In this document: positions 19,963 through 29,350 of the stretch, piece after piece | Layout: the number at the start of each line of letters is the position of its first letter | How positions within the stretch are numbered: the first letter of the stretch is position 1 | NCBI GenBank assembly: GCA_001899175.1 | Contig: MKVH01000024.1 | Location: forward strand, 248,001 to 312,000 | DNA from: Candidatus Kapaibacterium thiocyanatum | GTDB lineage: Bacteria; Bacteroidota; Ignavibacteria; Kapaibacteriales; Kapaibacteriaceae | Length of the DNA: 64,000 nt | Reading direction: 5' to 3' | The notes under the pieces: generated by a model | The model's database searches: none | Seen by the model: only the letters and a program-made list of their open reading frames with translations | What the model was told of the DNA's origin: nothing | Made by a program: the position numbers and the translations under genes

Positions 19963-21429
19963 TCAGTATGCCCGCGCGAACAGTACACGCTGTGTGGACG
20001 GCTTGCCTGTACGGATGCAGACGCCGTCTTCCTGGGGATTGTCCAGCGGAATGCAGCGGATCGTGGCCTTGGTCTCGGTCTTGATGAGTTCTTCGGTTTC
20101 CGGGGTTCCGTCCCAGTGTGCGCTGATGAAGCCGCTCTTGCCGTCGAGCACTTCGACGAACTGCTCCCAGGTGTCCACGCGCGTGATGTGATCGTCGCGA
20201 TAGGCACGCGCACGTTCGAACATGGTGCGCTGGATGTCGGCCAGCAGCGTTTCGATGGTGGTCGCAAGACCGTCGAGGGTGACGCTCGATTTCTCCTTCG
20301 TGTCGCGGCGTGCCACTTCGATCGTTCCGTTGGCGAGGTCGCGGGCTCCGAGGGCCAGGCGTACGGGAATGCCGAGCTTCTCGTATTCGGCGAACTTGTA
20401 TCCGGGGCGGTTCTGATCGTCGTTGTCGATCTTCACGCGGATACCCTTCGCACGCAGTTCAGCGGCGATACGATCCGCGACTTCCGTGAGTTCGGGCAGC
20501 GGCTTGGGAATCGGCACGATGACGACCTGCGTCGGTGCGAGTCTCGGCGGGATGATCAGACCTTCGTCGTCCGAGTGCGCCATGACGAGCGCGCCCATCA
20601 GACGTGTACTCACGCCCCATGACGTGGCCCAGACATATTCCAGCGTGTTGTCCTTCGAGCTGAACTGCACGTCGAAGGCCTTGGCGAAGTTCTGCCCGAG
20701 GAAGTGGGAGGTTCCGGCCTGCAGGGCCTTGCCATCCTGCATCAGCGCTTCGATGCAGTACGTGTCGACGGCGCCGGCGAACCGTTCGTTGGCCGTCTTC
20801 ACGCCCTTGACGACGGGCAGGGCCATCCACTCTTCGGCGAACGTCGCATAGACGTCCAGCATCTTCCGTGTTTCCTCGATGGCTTCCTGGGCGGTGGCGT
20901 GTGCCGTATGCCCTTCCTGCCAGAGGAATTCGGCGGTGCGCAGGAAGAGGCGTGTGCGCATCTCCCAGCGAACGACGTTGGCCCACTGGTTGATCAGCAG
21001 TGGCAGGTCACGATAGGACTGGATCCAGTCGCGATATGTATTCCAGATGATGGTCTCGGACGTCGGGCGGACGATCAGCTCTTCCTCGAGTTTGGCATCG
21101 GGGTCGACGATGACGCCGCTGCCGTCGTCGGCATTCTTCAGGCGGTAGTGCGTCACGACGGCGCATTCCTTGGCGAAGCCTTCCACGTGGGCGGCTTCCT
21201 TGCTGAGGAAGCTCTTCGGAATGAAGAGCGGGAAGTAGGCGTTGACGTGGCCCGTTTCCTTGAACATCCTGTCGAGCTGGTCGCGCATGTTCTCCCAGAT
21301 GCCGAAGCCGTACGGCTTGATCACCATACAGCCCTTCACGGCTGAATAGTCGGCAAGGCCGGCCTTGCGAACGAGATCGATATACCATTGCGAATAATCT
21401 TCGGCGCGGGAGGTGATTTCTTTTGACAT
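19963..21429 (-). CDS. proS: Prolyl-tRNA synthetase (ProS type 3, archaeal/eukaryote-like)
   Basis: The 488-residue class II synthetase charges tRNA-Pro. It is the short form without the bacterial editing insertion: [19 protein letters not shown], then [27 protein letters not shown], the motif-2 region [25 protein letters not shown], and [28 protein letters not shown], ending in FARAY as is typical for type 3. Archaeal-like ProS is common in Bacteroidota and Chlorobiota, so this supports the lineage guess but is not by itself unusual. It lies 37 bases after the VOC gene, probably in the same operon. Confidence 0.96.
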   Translation of the reverse strand: MSKEITSRAEDYSQWYIDLVRKAGLADYSAVKGCMVIKPYGFGIWENMRDQLDRMFKETGHVNAYFPLFIPKSFLSKEAAHVEGFAKECAVVTHYRLKNADDGSGVIVDPDAKLEEELIVRPTSETIIWNTYRDWIQSYRDLPLLINQWANVVRWEMRTRLFLRTAEFLWQEGHTAHATAQEAIEETRKMLDVYATFAEEWMALPVVKGVKTANERFAGAVDTYCIEALMQDGKALQAGTSHFLGQNFAKAFDVQFSSKDNTLEYVWATSWGVSTRLMGALVMAHSDDEGLIIPPRLAPTQVVIVPIPKPLPELTEVADRIAAELRAKGIRVKIDNDDQNRPGYKFAEYEKLGIPVRLALGARDLANGTIEVARRDTKEKSSVTLDGLATTIETLLADIQRTMFERARAYRDDHITRVDTWEQFVEVLDGKSGFISAHWDGTPETEELIKTETKATIRCIPLDNPQEDGVCIRTGKPSTQRVLFARAY

Positions 21430-21466
21430 CGGATGTCGTGGTTCCGTGTGTTGTATTGATCGTGAA

Positions 21467-22285
21467 TTACTGGACGCCTTCGAACATGAAGATCAACTGT
21501 CCGTCGGTCGACTTGAGAATGGCGTTCGAAATGCGATTGTCCGGAGAAGGGATTTCCTCCTCGAACGTGATGCCGGATTTCTTGAGTCTGTCGATGCGGG
21601 CTTCCATGTCCGTGGCAAAGTACGTAATGGCCAGCGTAGGAATGTCCCGTTGTTCGTGCAGGCCGATGCTGACGATGCCGTCCGACACGATGGTGAACGG
21701 ATAGGGCTCGTTGGCTTCGCGGCGAACGGTGAAGCCGAGTGCATGCCAGAAGTTCTTCTCGTGGGCGAGGCGATCCACGCCGATGCTCCACTCCGTGTTG
21801 CGTCCGCAGACGGTGTTCTCGTGTACGGTAGCGTTCACGGCGGGCTCGTCGTCCGCAGGGCGCACGGCACAGAACACACCGCCCGGAGAGCGGAAGCGTA
21901 TCTCGCCGAAGCTCGGCCCGCGCACGTCGTACGTGGTGGCGATGGCGAGGGCCTTGAGCGTGTCCATGACGGCCTTCATGTTCTGCGCACGGAAGTAGAG
22001 GACGGGCGATGGCATCGTCGTCCTGACGAGCGAGATGGCCACCTGGCCGTCGGTGAGGTACATGATGGAATCGGGCTTGGTCGAGTACGTCGACAGCGGG
22101 CTGAAGCCGAGGCGGGCATACCAGGCCATCGACGTGAAGACGTTTTCGACGGCCATCGCCAGACGTGTCGGCGTGCCGACGATGGACGTCGTGACGGGTT
22201 GTCGTGCGATCGGCTGTTCCTGTGCCGACAGGGATGACCATGCGATGCAGAGCATCGCCGTGATGATGATGGATGAGCGGATCAT
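21467..22285 (-). CDS. Exported VOC-superfamily (glyoxalase/bleomycin-resistance-like) protein
   Basis: The 272-residue protein has a signal peptide ([22 protein letters not shown]) followed by two VOC-type modules, about residues 35-145 ([21 protein letters not shown]) and 150-272 ([48 protein letters not shown]). VOC domains hold a metal and act in glyoxalase, dioxygenase or ligand-binding roles. A periplasmic location is unusual for this superfamily. The start is fixed by an ATGA overlap with ruvB. The substrate cannot be deduced. Confidence 0.82.
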   Translation of the reverse strand: MIRSSIIITAMLCIAWSSLSAQEQPIARQPVTTSIVGTPTRLAMAVENVFTSMAWYARLGFSPLSTYSTKPDSIMYLTDGQVAISLVRTTMPSPVLYFRAQNMKAVMDTLKALAIATTYDVRGPSFGEIRFRSPGGVFCAVRPADDEPAVNATVHENTVCGRNTEWSIGVDRLAHEKNFWHALGFTVRREANEPYPFTIVSDGIVSIGLHEQRDIPTLAITYFATDMEARIDRLKKSGITFEEEIPSPDNRISNAILKSTDGQLIFMFEGVQ

Positions 22286-23322
22286 GCTTCTGCCTCCTGA
22301 TCGAAGAGTCCCGAATCCGTCGTTTGCGGCCGTACGCCGAAATGCCGGTAGGCCAGCGGCGTGGCCGTGCGTCCGCGTGGAGTGCGTTGCAGGAAGCCCT
22401 GCTGGATGAGGAAGGGTTCGTACACTTCCTCCAGCGTGCCCGGCTCTTCGCCGACGGCGACAGCGATGGTGGAGATGCCGACCGGTCCGCCGTTGAACTT
22501 CTCGATGACGGCGAGGAGGACGCGCTTGTCCATCTCGTCGAGGCCGTATTCGTCGACGTCGAGTGCGGCGAGCGCGATGCGTGCGATCTCGCGTGTGATC
22601 GTTCCCGTACCCTTGACGTCGGCGAAGTCTCGTGTACGACGGAGCAGCCGGTTGGCGATACGCGGTGTACCACGCGAACGCCGTGCCAGTTCTTCCGCAC
22701 CGTCGCGGTCGATCGGAGCGCCGAGCAGTTCGGCCGATCGTGTGATGACACGCGCGAGCTCGGCATGATCGTAGTAGTCGAGTCTGTTCACGACGCCGAA
22801 ACGCGAGCGCAGCGGAGCCGTGAGCGACCCCGCCCGTGTGGTGGCGCCGATGAGCGTGAACCGCGGCAGGGAGAGCTGGATCGATCGCGCCGATGGCCCG
22901 GAGTCGATCATGATGTCGAGGCGGAAATCCTCCATGGCGGAATACAGGTATTCCTCCACGACGGGGCTGAGGCGATGGATCTCGTCGATGAAGAGGATGT
23001 CGCCTTCTTCGAGATTCGTGAGCAGGCCTGCCAGATCTCCGGGTTTTTCGAGGACCGGTCCTGACGTTGCCTTGATCTGCGTACCCATCTCGCGTGCGAT
23101 GATGTAGCTCAGCGTCGTCTTGCCCAGGCCCGGAGGGCCTGTCAGCAGAACGTGGTCGAGGGCTTCGCCGCGGCCTCGGGCGGCGGCGATGAAGATCTTG
23201 AGATTCTCGACGATCCTGGGCTGCCCCGTGAATTCGCTGAAATGGGATGGGCGCAACGATGCGTCGAGATCGTCGTCCGCGCGCGAGGATTCCATCGCAG
23301 GATGTTGTCGGGATTTTGCCAC
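22282..23322 (-). CDS. ruvB: Holliday junction branch migration ATPase RuvB
   Basis: The 346-residue AAA+ protein has Walker [10 protein letters not shown], Walker B DEIH, the sensor region [11 protein letters not shown], the arginine-finger region APLRSRFG, and a C-terminal winged helix ending with the [14 protein letters not shown] signature. It is the motor of the RuvABC complex in recombination repair. The first start is a GTG two bases after the plug gene stop; an ATG nine codons later is an alternative. No ruvA or ruvC is adjacent. It overlaps the VOC gene by ATGA. Confidence 0.97.
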   Translation of the reverse strand: MAKSRQHPAMESSRADDDLDASLRPSHFSEFTGQPRIVENLKIFIAAARGRGEALDHVLLTGPPGLGKTTLSYIIAREMGTQIKATSGPVLEKPGDLAGLLTNLEEGDILFIDEIHRLSPVVEEYLYSAMEDFRLDIMIDSGPSARSIQLSLPRFTLIGATTRAGSLTAPLRSRFGVVNRLDYYDHAELARVITRSAELLGAPIDRDGAEELARRSRGTPRIANRLLRRTRDFADVKGTGTITREIARIALAALDVDEYGLDEMDKRVLLAVIEKFNGGPVGISTIAVAVGEEPGTLEEVYEPFLIQQGFLQRTPRGRTATPLAYRHFGVRPQTTDSGLFDQEAEA

Positions 23323-23324
23323 GG

Positions 23325-24623
23325 TCAGCGTCCGCTTTGGTAGATGTTCGTGTTGCCTACGGCGATGATGCCGTCATAGCCGCCGTAGTCCTGCATGCGA
23401 TAATAGGCGAAGGCGACGAAGCCGTGGCCCGCCGATGCGGTATTGCCTTCGAACTCTTCGAAGGTGAAGTCCTTGAACTCGCCGTTGTCGATATTGTACG
23501 TGCCGCTCGCATACATGTAGTTGTGTATGCCCCGGCGCACCCACTGGCGCAGACGGTAGAGACGTGTCTCCTCGTCGTAGTACATCTGCCACGTGCGATC
23601 CGGTCGCCAGTTGTTGAACGACCCCACGACGAAGACGTCGAGCTCGGACGGATAGGGCAGCGGGTCGAGGATGAATTCGATGGGGACGTATTCGTCATTG
23701 TAGGACGAGATCATGGACGTCGTCATCACGCCGTCGTCGGTGCGTTGCAGGAAGGATCCGTTGCGGCGCAGATCCGAGAGAGGGAGGCGTACGGGCTGGC
23801 CCGTATTCGGGAACAGGGCCATGTTGGAGAGGTCGAGGATGCGGTATTCGTTCTCCGCCGGTATGCGTTCGATACGGAAGACCTTGCCGCCGGCGAAGAG
23901 GCCGCCGACGTAGGTGGAGGATTGCGGAGGATTGGTGATGGTCTGCAACCGTTCCGAAATGATGAACGGCTCGTACCACCGGGCGTTGCGATAGAGCACG
24001 ACCGTATTGAGAAGGTTGCTGATGAGCGATGCCGACTGCGTCCGCACGACGGCTTCGAGCGTCAGGGCGATCGAGCTCACCTTGAACCGCGGCTCGTAGA
24101 AGTCCGTCATGAAGTTGAACTGCATCTCCGCCATGGGCTGGACGACGAAGATCCTCGTCTCCGCCAGGAGCTTGTCCGTACTGATGTCGTAGATCCGCAC
24201 CTTGTAGTTGCCCGAGAACCTGATCTGGATCTGGTCGTTGGGAATCTGGAGCGCACCGCGGTAATTGAAGTAGGATGAGCGTTGGGGCGCCACCTTCCAG
24301 TCGAACAGGCTGGTGCGGTTCATGACGTCGTTGACGAAGCCGTTGGGATCGTCCTCCCAGTCGGCCGTGCAGTGGACGAGCCGTGCATAGAGGTTCGGAA
24401 TGGTCGCGGCCTGGACGTCGAATTCGACGGTGGCGAACTGTGCCCCGATGATTTGCTGGGAGGTCGTCGGGGAGTCCATCAGGACGACGGGAGGCATGCG
24501 CTCGTCCTTCGAGCCATAGGCACGGATGAAGCGGATCACGGCCGTTGCGTCGTCATCCGCCTGGGCCGCCATGCCGGGCAACACGCCGCACAGCGCCAGC
24601 AGTAATATCGCTAGCGCTCTCAT
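23325..24623 (-). CDS. Type IX secretion system plug protein (DUF5103 family)
   Basis: The 432-residue protein has a signal peptide ([21 protein letters not shown]) and the features of the DUF5103/T9SS plug family: [26 protein letters not shown], a long beta-rich body with HCTADWEDD and [11 protein letters not shown], and the C-terminal [26 protein letters not shown] with DGIIAVG. In the T9SS the plug closes the periplasmic side of the giant SprA outer-membrane channel. The start is fixed by an ATGA overlap with the thioesterase gene. It is a machinery gene in a housekeeping operon, and it fits with the T9SS cargo genes elsewhere in the window. Confidence 0.85.
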   Translation of the reverse strand: MRALAILLLALCGVLPGMAAQADDDATAVIRFIRAYGSKDERMPPVVLMDSPTTSQQIIGAQFATVEFDVQAATIPNLYARLVHCTADWEDDPNGFVNDVMNRTSLFDWKVAPQRSSYFNYRGALQIPNDQIQIRFSGNYKVRIYDISTDKLLAETRIFVVQPMAEMQFNFMTDFYEPRFKVSSIALTLEAVVRTQSASLISNLLNTVVLYRNARWYEPFIISERLQTITNPPQSSTYVGGLFAGGKVFRIERIPAENEYRILDLSNMALFPNTGQPVRLPLSDLRRNGSFLQRTDDGVMTTSMISSYNDEYVPIEFILDPLPYPSELDVFVVGSFNNWRPDRTWQMYYDEETRLYRLRQWVRRGIHNYMYASGTYNIDNGEFKDFTFEEFEGNTASAGHGFVAFAYYRMQDYGGYDGIIAVGNTNIYQSGR

Positions 24624-25099
24624 CCCCGGCGCGCCAGAATCGTTTCGCGGTAGCGCAGACGGGACTCGCGGCGAATGGCCGCTTCTTCGAAGCGGGAGAT
24701 CTCTTCCGTCGACTGCGGTTCGATGGGCGGTGCGGGAAGGGGCTTGCCGTATTGATCGATGGCCACGAAGGTCAGGAAGGCGCTCGACGTACGCGTACGC
24801 GTACCGTTGAGAGGATCCTCGCGCTCCACTTCCACGTAGACTTCCATCGATGTGCGGAAGGCGCGCGTGAGTACGGCCTTGATAAGGACCATGTGACCGA
24901 GCTTGATCGGTTCGTTGAAGCTGATCTCGTCCACCGATGCCGTCACGCATACGCGACCCGAATGGCGCATCGCTGCCAGGGCGGCGGCGATGTCGATCCA
25001 GTGCATGAGCTTCCCTCCGAGAAGGTTGCCGAGCTGGTTCGTGTCGTTCGGCAAGACGAGATGCGTCATGAAGACTTCGGATTCGGCGGGTGTTTTCAT
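24620..25099 (-). CDS. Hotdog-fold acyl-CoA thioesterase (YciA/BACH-like)
   Basis: The 159-residue protein has the hotdog acyl-CoA hydrolase signature: LPNDTNQLGNLLGGKLMHWID with the active-site region, ASVDEISFNEPIKLGHMVLI, and SMEVYVEVEREDPLNGTRT. It hydrolyses acyl-CoA thioesters in the cytoplasm. It overlaps bamD upstream and the plug gene downstream by four bases each, so the three are translationally coupled. The chain-length preference cannot be read from the sequence. Confidence 0.9.
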   Translation of the reverse strand: MKTPAESEVFMTHLVLPNDTNQLGNLLGGKLMHWIDIAAALAAMRHSGRVCVTASVDEISFNEPIKLGHMVLIKAVLTRAFRTSMEVYVEVEREDPLNGTRTRTSSAFLTFVAIDQYGKPLPAPPIEPQSTEEISRFEEAAIRRESRLRYRETILARRG

Positions 25100-25845
25100 G
25101 GGAGTTCCTTTTCGATCTGGTCGACCTCGGCTCCGCGCTTGCCGCTCCTGACCGTGCCCCGGTAGCGTGCGATCGTCGTCCGTAGGTCGTCGTATTTCTT
25201 GAGTCGTTGCTGGGCGGTCATCTTGCCGACGAGGGCATCTTCGTAGAAGTGCGTGTCGGGATACTCTTCGATGACGGCATCGTAGTATACCACCGCGCCC
25301 TTCATGGAACCGAGCGTGACGTACTGCTCGGCGATGGTGAAGTAGCGTTCGGCGAGCTTGGTACGCAGGCCGCCGATATGGTCCAGGGCCTTCAGCGAGA
25401 GCGAATCCGTGGGATAGACGGCCTGGAATTCGGAAAACGCCTGGATGGCCTTCTTCGTGTATTCCTGGTCGCGGTCGAACGGCGGAGACAGTTCCAGATA
25501 GCAGACGGCGCTCTTGAAGAGAGCTTCCTTGGCGAAGTCGCTGTTGGGATAGGCCCGGCGTACCATGCTGTAGTTGAAGGCGGCCAGGATGAATTCGCCC
25601 TTGCGGAAGTTGATCTCGGCAAGGTAGTACTGGGCGTCGTCGGCATACTGGCTGGCAGGGTACTGCAGCTTGATGATGTCGAAGAGGCTCGCCGCCTGTA
25701 TCAGATCGTCGTCGTCCAGCGCAGCCTTCGCATCACGGAATACGTCGTCGGCCGTGCGTTGCTTGGGCAGCGTTTGGGTCGATGAACATCCTCCGAAAAT
25801 GAGAACGAGCAGAAGCAGGATGATCGGCATGTGCGGACGGTACAT
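25096..25845 (-). CDS. bamD: Outer membrane assembly lipoprotein BamD
   Basis: The 249-residue lipoprotein has signal sequence and lipobox LIFGGC with the acylated cysteine at C20. The mature part consists of TPR-like helical repeats (FRDAKAALDDDDLIQAASLFD, QYADDAQYYLAEINFRKGEF, NSDFAKEALFKSAVCYLEL, THFYEDALVGKMTAQQRL). BamD is the essential helical lipoprotein partner of BamA in beta-barrel insertion. A TATCTTTG promoter-like element lies about 50 bases upstream, in the 93-base gap behind era, so this gene may begin its own transcript. Downstream genes overlap it. Confidence 0.9.
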   Translation of the reverse strand: MYRPHMPIILLLLVLIFGGCSSTQTLPKQRTADDVFRDAKAALDDDDLIQAASLFDIIKLQYPASQYADDAQYYLAEINFRKGEFILAAFNYSMVRRAYPNSDFAKEALFKSAVCYLELSPPFDRDQEYTKKAIQAFSEFQAVYPTDSLSLKALDHIGGLRTKLAERYFTIAEQYVTLGSMKGAVVYYDAVIEEYPDTHFYEDALVGKMTAQQRLKKYDDLRTTIARYRGTVRSGKRGAEVDQIEKELP

Positions 25846-25895
25846 TTCGAGTTCGTGATTCCCGGATCTCCGGTTCCGGCGAATGGCCGAAGCTC

Positions 25896-25903
25896 CAAAG
25901 ATA
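25896..25903 (-). promoter_or_regulatory. Bacteroidota-type -7 promoter element of bamD
   Basis: The minus strand reads TATCTTTG, an exact TAnnTTTG match, in the 93-base era-bamD gap. The predicted leader is about 45 bases. No TTTG was seen at the -33 position. Confidence 0.5.
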
Positions 25904-25938
25904 GGGGAGAGGGACGCATTTATCCGGGAAATCGTGGG

Positions 25939-26862
25939 TCAGTAGCCGAGGTCGGCCAGCTGGTTGCGGTCGTTACGCCAGTCCTGGCGGACCTTGACGA
26001 AGAGTTCGAGGAAGACGGGCTGGCCGAGGTGCTCCTCGATCGCCGCGCGGGCTTCTTCGCCTACCTGCTTGAGTGCCGCACCCTTGGCGCCGATCATGAT
26101 GGCCTTCTGCGTATCCCGCTCGACGTAGACGTCGGCGGCGATATACCATTTGCCCTGTTCCCGTTCCTTGAACTCGAGGATGGCCACCTCGCTCGCATAG
26201 GGAATCTCTTCCTTGTACTTCCGGAAGATGACTTCACGGATGAGCTCGGCGACGAAGAAGCGTTGGGGCTGCGTGCTGAGCTCGTCTTCACCGTGGATGA
26301 AGGGGCCTTCGGGAACCAGGCCCTTGAGGATGTAGACCAGGTCTTCGACGTACGTCTCGTCCGACGCCGAGATGGCGATGGCCCGCGTGAAGAGGCCGCT
26401 CTGACGCGCCTCCTCCATCAGGGGGAGGGCTTCCTTCTTCACGGGCAGGGCGTCCATCTTGTTCAGTACGAGGACGACAGGACGGTTGTGCTTCTTCAGA
26501 AGGGGGGCGATCATCGGGTCGATGATCGTCTTGTGCTCCACGGCCTTGACGACATCGACGATGAGGCAAATGACGTCGGCTTCGTCGAGGGCTTCGCCCA
26601 CGAAGCCCATCATGGAGCGCTGCATCTTGTATCGCGGGACCAGGATGCCCGGTGTGTCGATGAAGATGAGCTGCGTCGTCTCGTCCGTCAGGATGCCCAG
26701 CACGCGCTTGCGCGTCGTCTGGGGCTTGGACGTGACGATGGAGAGGTGCGTACCGAGAATGGCATTGAGCAACGTGGACTTGCCCGCATTCGGGCGTCCG
26801 ATGATGGCGACCGTACCGCAGCGGGTGTCGATCGGTTCCGTGGTGTTCTGTGTGTCGGTCAT
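25939..26862 (-). CDS. era: GTPase Era (16S rRNA maturation / 30S assembly)
   Basis: The 307-residue protein has G1 GRPNAGKST, the switch region KPQTTRKRVLG, G3 DTPGI, G4 NKMD and G5 SASD, followed by the C-terminal KH domain (VAELIREVIFRKYKEEIPY, MIGAKGAALKQVGEEAR, VFLELFVKVRQDWR). Era binds the 3' end of 16S rRNA during 30S assembly. Its ATG overlaps the preceding small gene by ATGA. Length and all motifs are normal. Confidence 0.97.
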   Translation of the reverse strand: MTDTQNTTEPIDTRCGTVAIIGRPNAGKSTLLNAILGTHLSIVTSKPQTTRKRVLGILTDETTQLIFIDTPGILVPRYKMQRSMMGFVGEALDEADVICLIVDVVKAVEHKTIIDPMIAPLLKKHNRPVVLVLNKMDALPVKKEALPLMEEARQSGLFTRAIAISASDETYVEDLVYILKGLVPEGPFIHGEDELSTQPQRFFVAELIREVIFRKYKEEIPYASEVAILEFKEREQGKWYIAADVYVERDTQKAIMIGAKGAALKQVGEEARAAIEEHLGQPVFLELFVKVRQDWRNDRNQLADLGY

Positions 26863-27161
26863 GCGGCCTGGGTCCGCGGTTCGAATGTCACATCGGGATG
26901 GTCGGCGATCCAGGCTCGTTCGCGCTGGAGGATCTCACGGACGGCCGGCTTGACGAACTGGTCGTCGGCGTCCAGCTTGCAGAGCGCGCGGGCCAGGATG
27001 ACCGAGGCCGCTTCGGGCGGCATGGTGCGGTTGACGATGATGAGCTGCTGTTCCCGGACGACGCATGCGCCGCCCTTGAACGTGCCCGTCTCGCGGCGTA
27101 CGGTATAGCCCATGCTCCTGGCGAGTTCGGTGAGCTCTTCGAGAATCTTTTCGGCTTTCAT
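26859..27161 (-). CDS. Small conserved protein of unknown function upstream of era
   Basis: The 100-residue soluble protein is mixed alpha/beta: an N-terminal helix (KAEKILEELTELARSMGY), strands VRRETGTFKGGACVVREQQLIIVNR, then helices with LARALCKLDADDQFVKPAVREIL. No enzymatic motif is visible. It is embedded between a membrane protein (2-base gap) and era (ATGA overlap), so expression is tied to era. It is too short and plain to name. Confidence 0.7.
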   Translation of the reverse strand: MKAEKILEELTELARSMGYTVRRETGTFKGGACVVREQQLIIVNRTMPPEAASVILARALCKLDADDQFVKPAVREILQRERAWIADHPDVTFEPRTQAA

Positions 27162-27163
27162 GA

Positions 27164-27700
27164 TCAGTTCCGATGCAGGGGGCGAAGCGTGGCGAGGAAG
27201 ACGACGGTGGCAGCAGCCATGAAGGAGAGCGCCGCCATCATGTTCAGCGCCAGATTGGTGTAGCGCTGTAAAAATACGCCGAAGATCTCGCCCACGCCGG
27301 CAAGAGGGGTGCCGATGTTCCTGTCGAAGAGCTGGATCAGGCGTATGTCGTCCCAGATCAGATAGCCCTGGACGGGCAGGATCAGGATGACGAGAATGGC
27401 GCACATGAGAAGCCAGCCCCGCTGGCGGAACAGCGATCTGGTGAGGATCATGAGGCCGATGGCTCCCACCGCACAGACGGCGAAGGACCAGTTCGTCCAG
27501 GCACCAGCCAGGGCGAAGAGCCTGATGGTGTGCAGGCGGACGATTTCCGGCTGTTCGGGCTTGAAGACAAGCGTGCCGGGGACGAAGACGTCGAAGCCGA
27601 CGGCAGCGCGGATGACCGTGCCACCGAGCCAGACGACACCCCCGGCGATGAAGAGCAGAAGGAACAGGCGCGTCAACAGCGCCGAGAAGGGAGAAGACAT
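27164..27700 (-). CDS. Multi-pass membrane protein of unknown function
   Basis: The 178-residue protein has four likely transmembrane helices: residues about 10-34 (LTRLFLLLFIAGGVVWLGG), 63-88 (LAGAWTNWSFAVCAVGAIGLMI), 94-114 (GWLLMCAILVILILPVQGYLI) and 148-173 (NLALNMMAALSFMAAATVVFLA). No motif identifies it. It is placed 2 bases upstream of the small gene preceding era and 16 bases after the SRPBCC gene, in the same direction as both. Confidence 0.7.
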   Translation of the reverse strand: MSSPFSALLTRLFLLLFIAGGVVWLGGTVIRAAVGFDVFVPGTLVFKPEQPEIVRLHTIRLFALAGAWTNWSFAVCAVGAIGLMILTRSLFRQRGWLLMCAILVILILPVQGYLIWDDIRLIQLFDRNIGTPLAGVGEIFGVFLQRYTNLALNMMAALSFMAAATVVFLATLRPLHRN

Positions 27701-27716
27701 TCGGCAAATATACCGC

Positions 27717-28718
27717 CTACTTGACCCAATAGTAGATTCTGGTGAGCCATTTCGACTGGTCGGGTTCCGTTCCGGGGTCCGTGACGTATTCCTCCCACGG
27801 CTCGTCGCCGAGCTTCTTGCCGTTGTCCTTGGCCCACTGCTCGACGGCCATGTGGGCCATCATGCTCTGTTCGTAGGGGCCGAAGAACTCGCAGCGCACG
27901 ACCGTACCCTTCGGAATGACGAGGCCCCTGATGCGTCCGCTGCCGGGATCGGCCTTGTCGTAGGGCAGGGCGGATTCCATGTCCGTGGTGGTGTCGGACC
28001 ACGTATGGTAGATGGCGAAGGGAGCGCCCTTCATGACGAGGCCCTTCGATCCGGCATACTTCATGATCTCGCTGTAGTCCCTGGCCATCACCATCGGAAT
28101 GTCCTTCGGTGCGATCGTACCGCGGATGGAGAGAGCGTTCGCACCCGGATATTCCATCATGGCGATGGAGCCCACGTGGCCGCGCGGCATGGTCTTCACC
28201 AGCGAGTCGAGGTTGCGGAGTCCGGCTTCGAAGTGCGGACCGGTGAACTTGTCCATCATCAGGCCCATCCAGCGCATGAAGGGATTCATCCCCATGTCGC
28301 TGTCCAGCGTCCAGGTCACCTTCGTTCCGTTCTTCTCCGGCGTGAACAGGAAGTTGATGCTGGACGGATGGTTCTCCATGAATTCCATCGACGTCGAAAT
28401 CCTGCGGCCGGGCTCGCTGATGGCGATGACCATCTTGCCGTTGCCGACGGAGTCGTTGTCGCTCGACCAGGTATAGCCTGCACCATGGCCGGACTCGGGG
28501 CCGAAGTAGTTGATCTTCATGTTCGGGTCGATGCGATGCCACGGCGACCACGCCGACCATTTCTTCAGGGAGTTGATCTGATCGAAGATGAGATTGGCAG
28601 GTGCGTCGATGACGCGGGACCGTTCCACGTGAATCTGTCGTGGCAGGAAGAGGCCGATGACGATGACGAGCGCGACGACGGTCAGTAATCCCCACAGAAT
28701 GTATTTGAGTACCTTCAT
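27717..28718 (-). CDS. Membrane-anchored SRPBCC domain fused to GyrI-like effector-binding domain
   Basis: The 333-residue protein has an N-terminal transmembrane anchor (LKYILWGLLTVVALVIVIGLF). An SRPBCC (polyketide cyclase/START-like) domain follows from about residue 28 to 170: VERSRVIDAPANLIFDQINSLKKWSAWSPW, GAGYTWSSDNDSVGNGKM, TWTLDSDMG. From about 185 to the end it matches the GyrI-like/AraC effector-binding domain (MMEYPGANALSIRG, IYHTWSDTTTDMESALP, CEFFGPYEQSMMAHMAVEQWAK, EEYVTDPGTEPDQSKWLTRIYY). Both halves bind small hydrophobic ligands in related proteins, so a ligand-binding role at the membrane is likely. The ATG at 28718 is preceded by GGGGGAAGG. Confidence 0.82.
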   Translation of the reverse strand: MKVLKYILWGLLTVVALVIVIGLFLPRQIHVERSRVIDAPANLIFDQINSLKKWSAWSPWHRIDPNMKINYFGPESGHGAGYTWSSDNDSVGNGKMVIAISEPGRRISTSMEFMENHPSSINFLFTPEKNGTKVTWTLDSDMGMNPFMRWMGLMMDKFTGPHFEAGLRNLDSLVKTMPRGHVGSIAMMEYPGANALSIRGTIAPKDIPMVMARDYSEIMKYAGSKGLVMKGAPFAIYHTWSDTTTDMESALPYDKADPGSGRIRGLVIPKGTVVRCEFFGPYEQSMMAHMAVEQWAKDNGKKLGDEPWEEYVTDPGTEPDQSKWLTRIYYWVK

Positions 28719-28799
28719 GACCTTCCCCCGAACAATATGGTGTATGAAAACACAACCCGACTGCAACGTACGAATTCCCTCAGCTTGGCCATCCTTTCC

Positions 28800-28807
28800 G
28801 ATCTTTG
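28800..28807 (+). promoter_or_regulatory. Near-match -7 promoter element
   Basis: GATCTTTG is a 7 of 8 match to TAnnTTTG counting free positions, and ends 4 bases before the ATG at 28812, the same geometry as at lepA and asd. Confidence 0.3.
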
Positions 28808-28811
28808 CCGG

Positions 28812-29297
28812 ATGAAGACAGCGATTGGCCTTGTTTTGTCCCTCCTTACCGTGACCGCCGCCATCGCGTCGGATCCACTCGCACCTGGCACCGGATCGAG
28901 CGTACGGTTGCGCAATGTCGGTCTGGCGTTCTCCGGCCGTTCGCCCGGTGGCGTCACGGCCACGACGACCCTTGCTCTGGCGAAAGGGCTCGCCCTCGAT
29001 GCGGGGCTGGCGGCAAGCCGCATTCCCGATGGCCAGACCCTCAATACCATCGGAATGCCGGTCATCCTCTATGGTGAACTAGGACGTACCGATATCGTTC
29101 GCCTGGGCATCGGATGGCACTGGACTCCACTGAAGAACGACGGTATGCCGCTCCTTTCGCTCGGCTACCAGGCCCTCGACATCCGCGAAGATCTCACCTT
29201 CTGCATCGACGTTACGCTGACGCCTGACAGGCGCTTCGTCTCGCAGCCGAATTACTGGTGGACGGTCCTCGGATTGACGATCGGCGTTCCGCTGTAG
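28812..29297 (+). CDS. Small exported protein, possible beta-barrel or surface protein
   Basis: The 161-residue protein has a signal peptide (MKTAIGLVLSLLTVTAAIAS). The mature sequence alternates hydrophobic and polar residues in strands (VRLRNVGLAFSG, VTATTTLALAKGLALDAGLAA, IVRLGIGWHWTPL, LLSLGYQALDI, FCIDVTLTPD, WWTVLGLTIGVPL) as in small outer-membrane barrels. No family is recognised. It is transcribed divergently from the SRPBCC gene and convergently with the giant-protein operon. Confidence 0.65.
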   Translation: MKTAIGLVLSLLTVTAAIASDPLAPGTGSSVRLRNVGLAFSGRSPGGVTATTTLALAKGLALDAGLAASRIPDGQTLNTIGMPVILYGELGRTDIVRLGIGWHWTPLKNDGMPLLSLGYQALDIREDLTFCIDVTLTPDRRFVSQPNYWWTVLGLTIGVPL

Positions 29298-29350
29298 GCG
29301 GACGCCGACCGTTCCGGATATCACCGACCGTTCGTACCGTTCTTATTACG

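Noticed and set aside
29308-29337. Direct repeat CCGACCGTTC between convergent genes near 29.3 kb
   Set aside because: Two 10-base copies 20 bases apart in a 53-base gap, with no link to a mobile element or a hairpin. Probably chance or minor terminator context.
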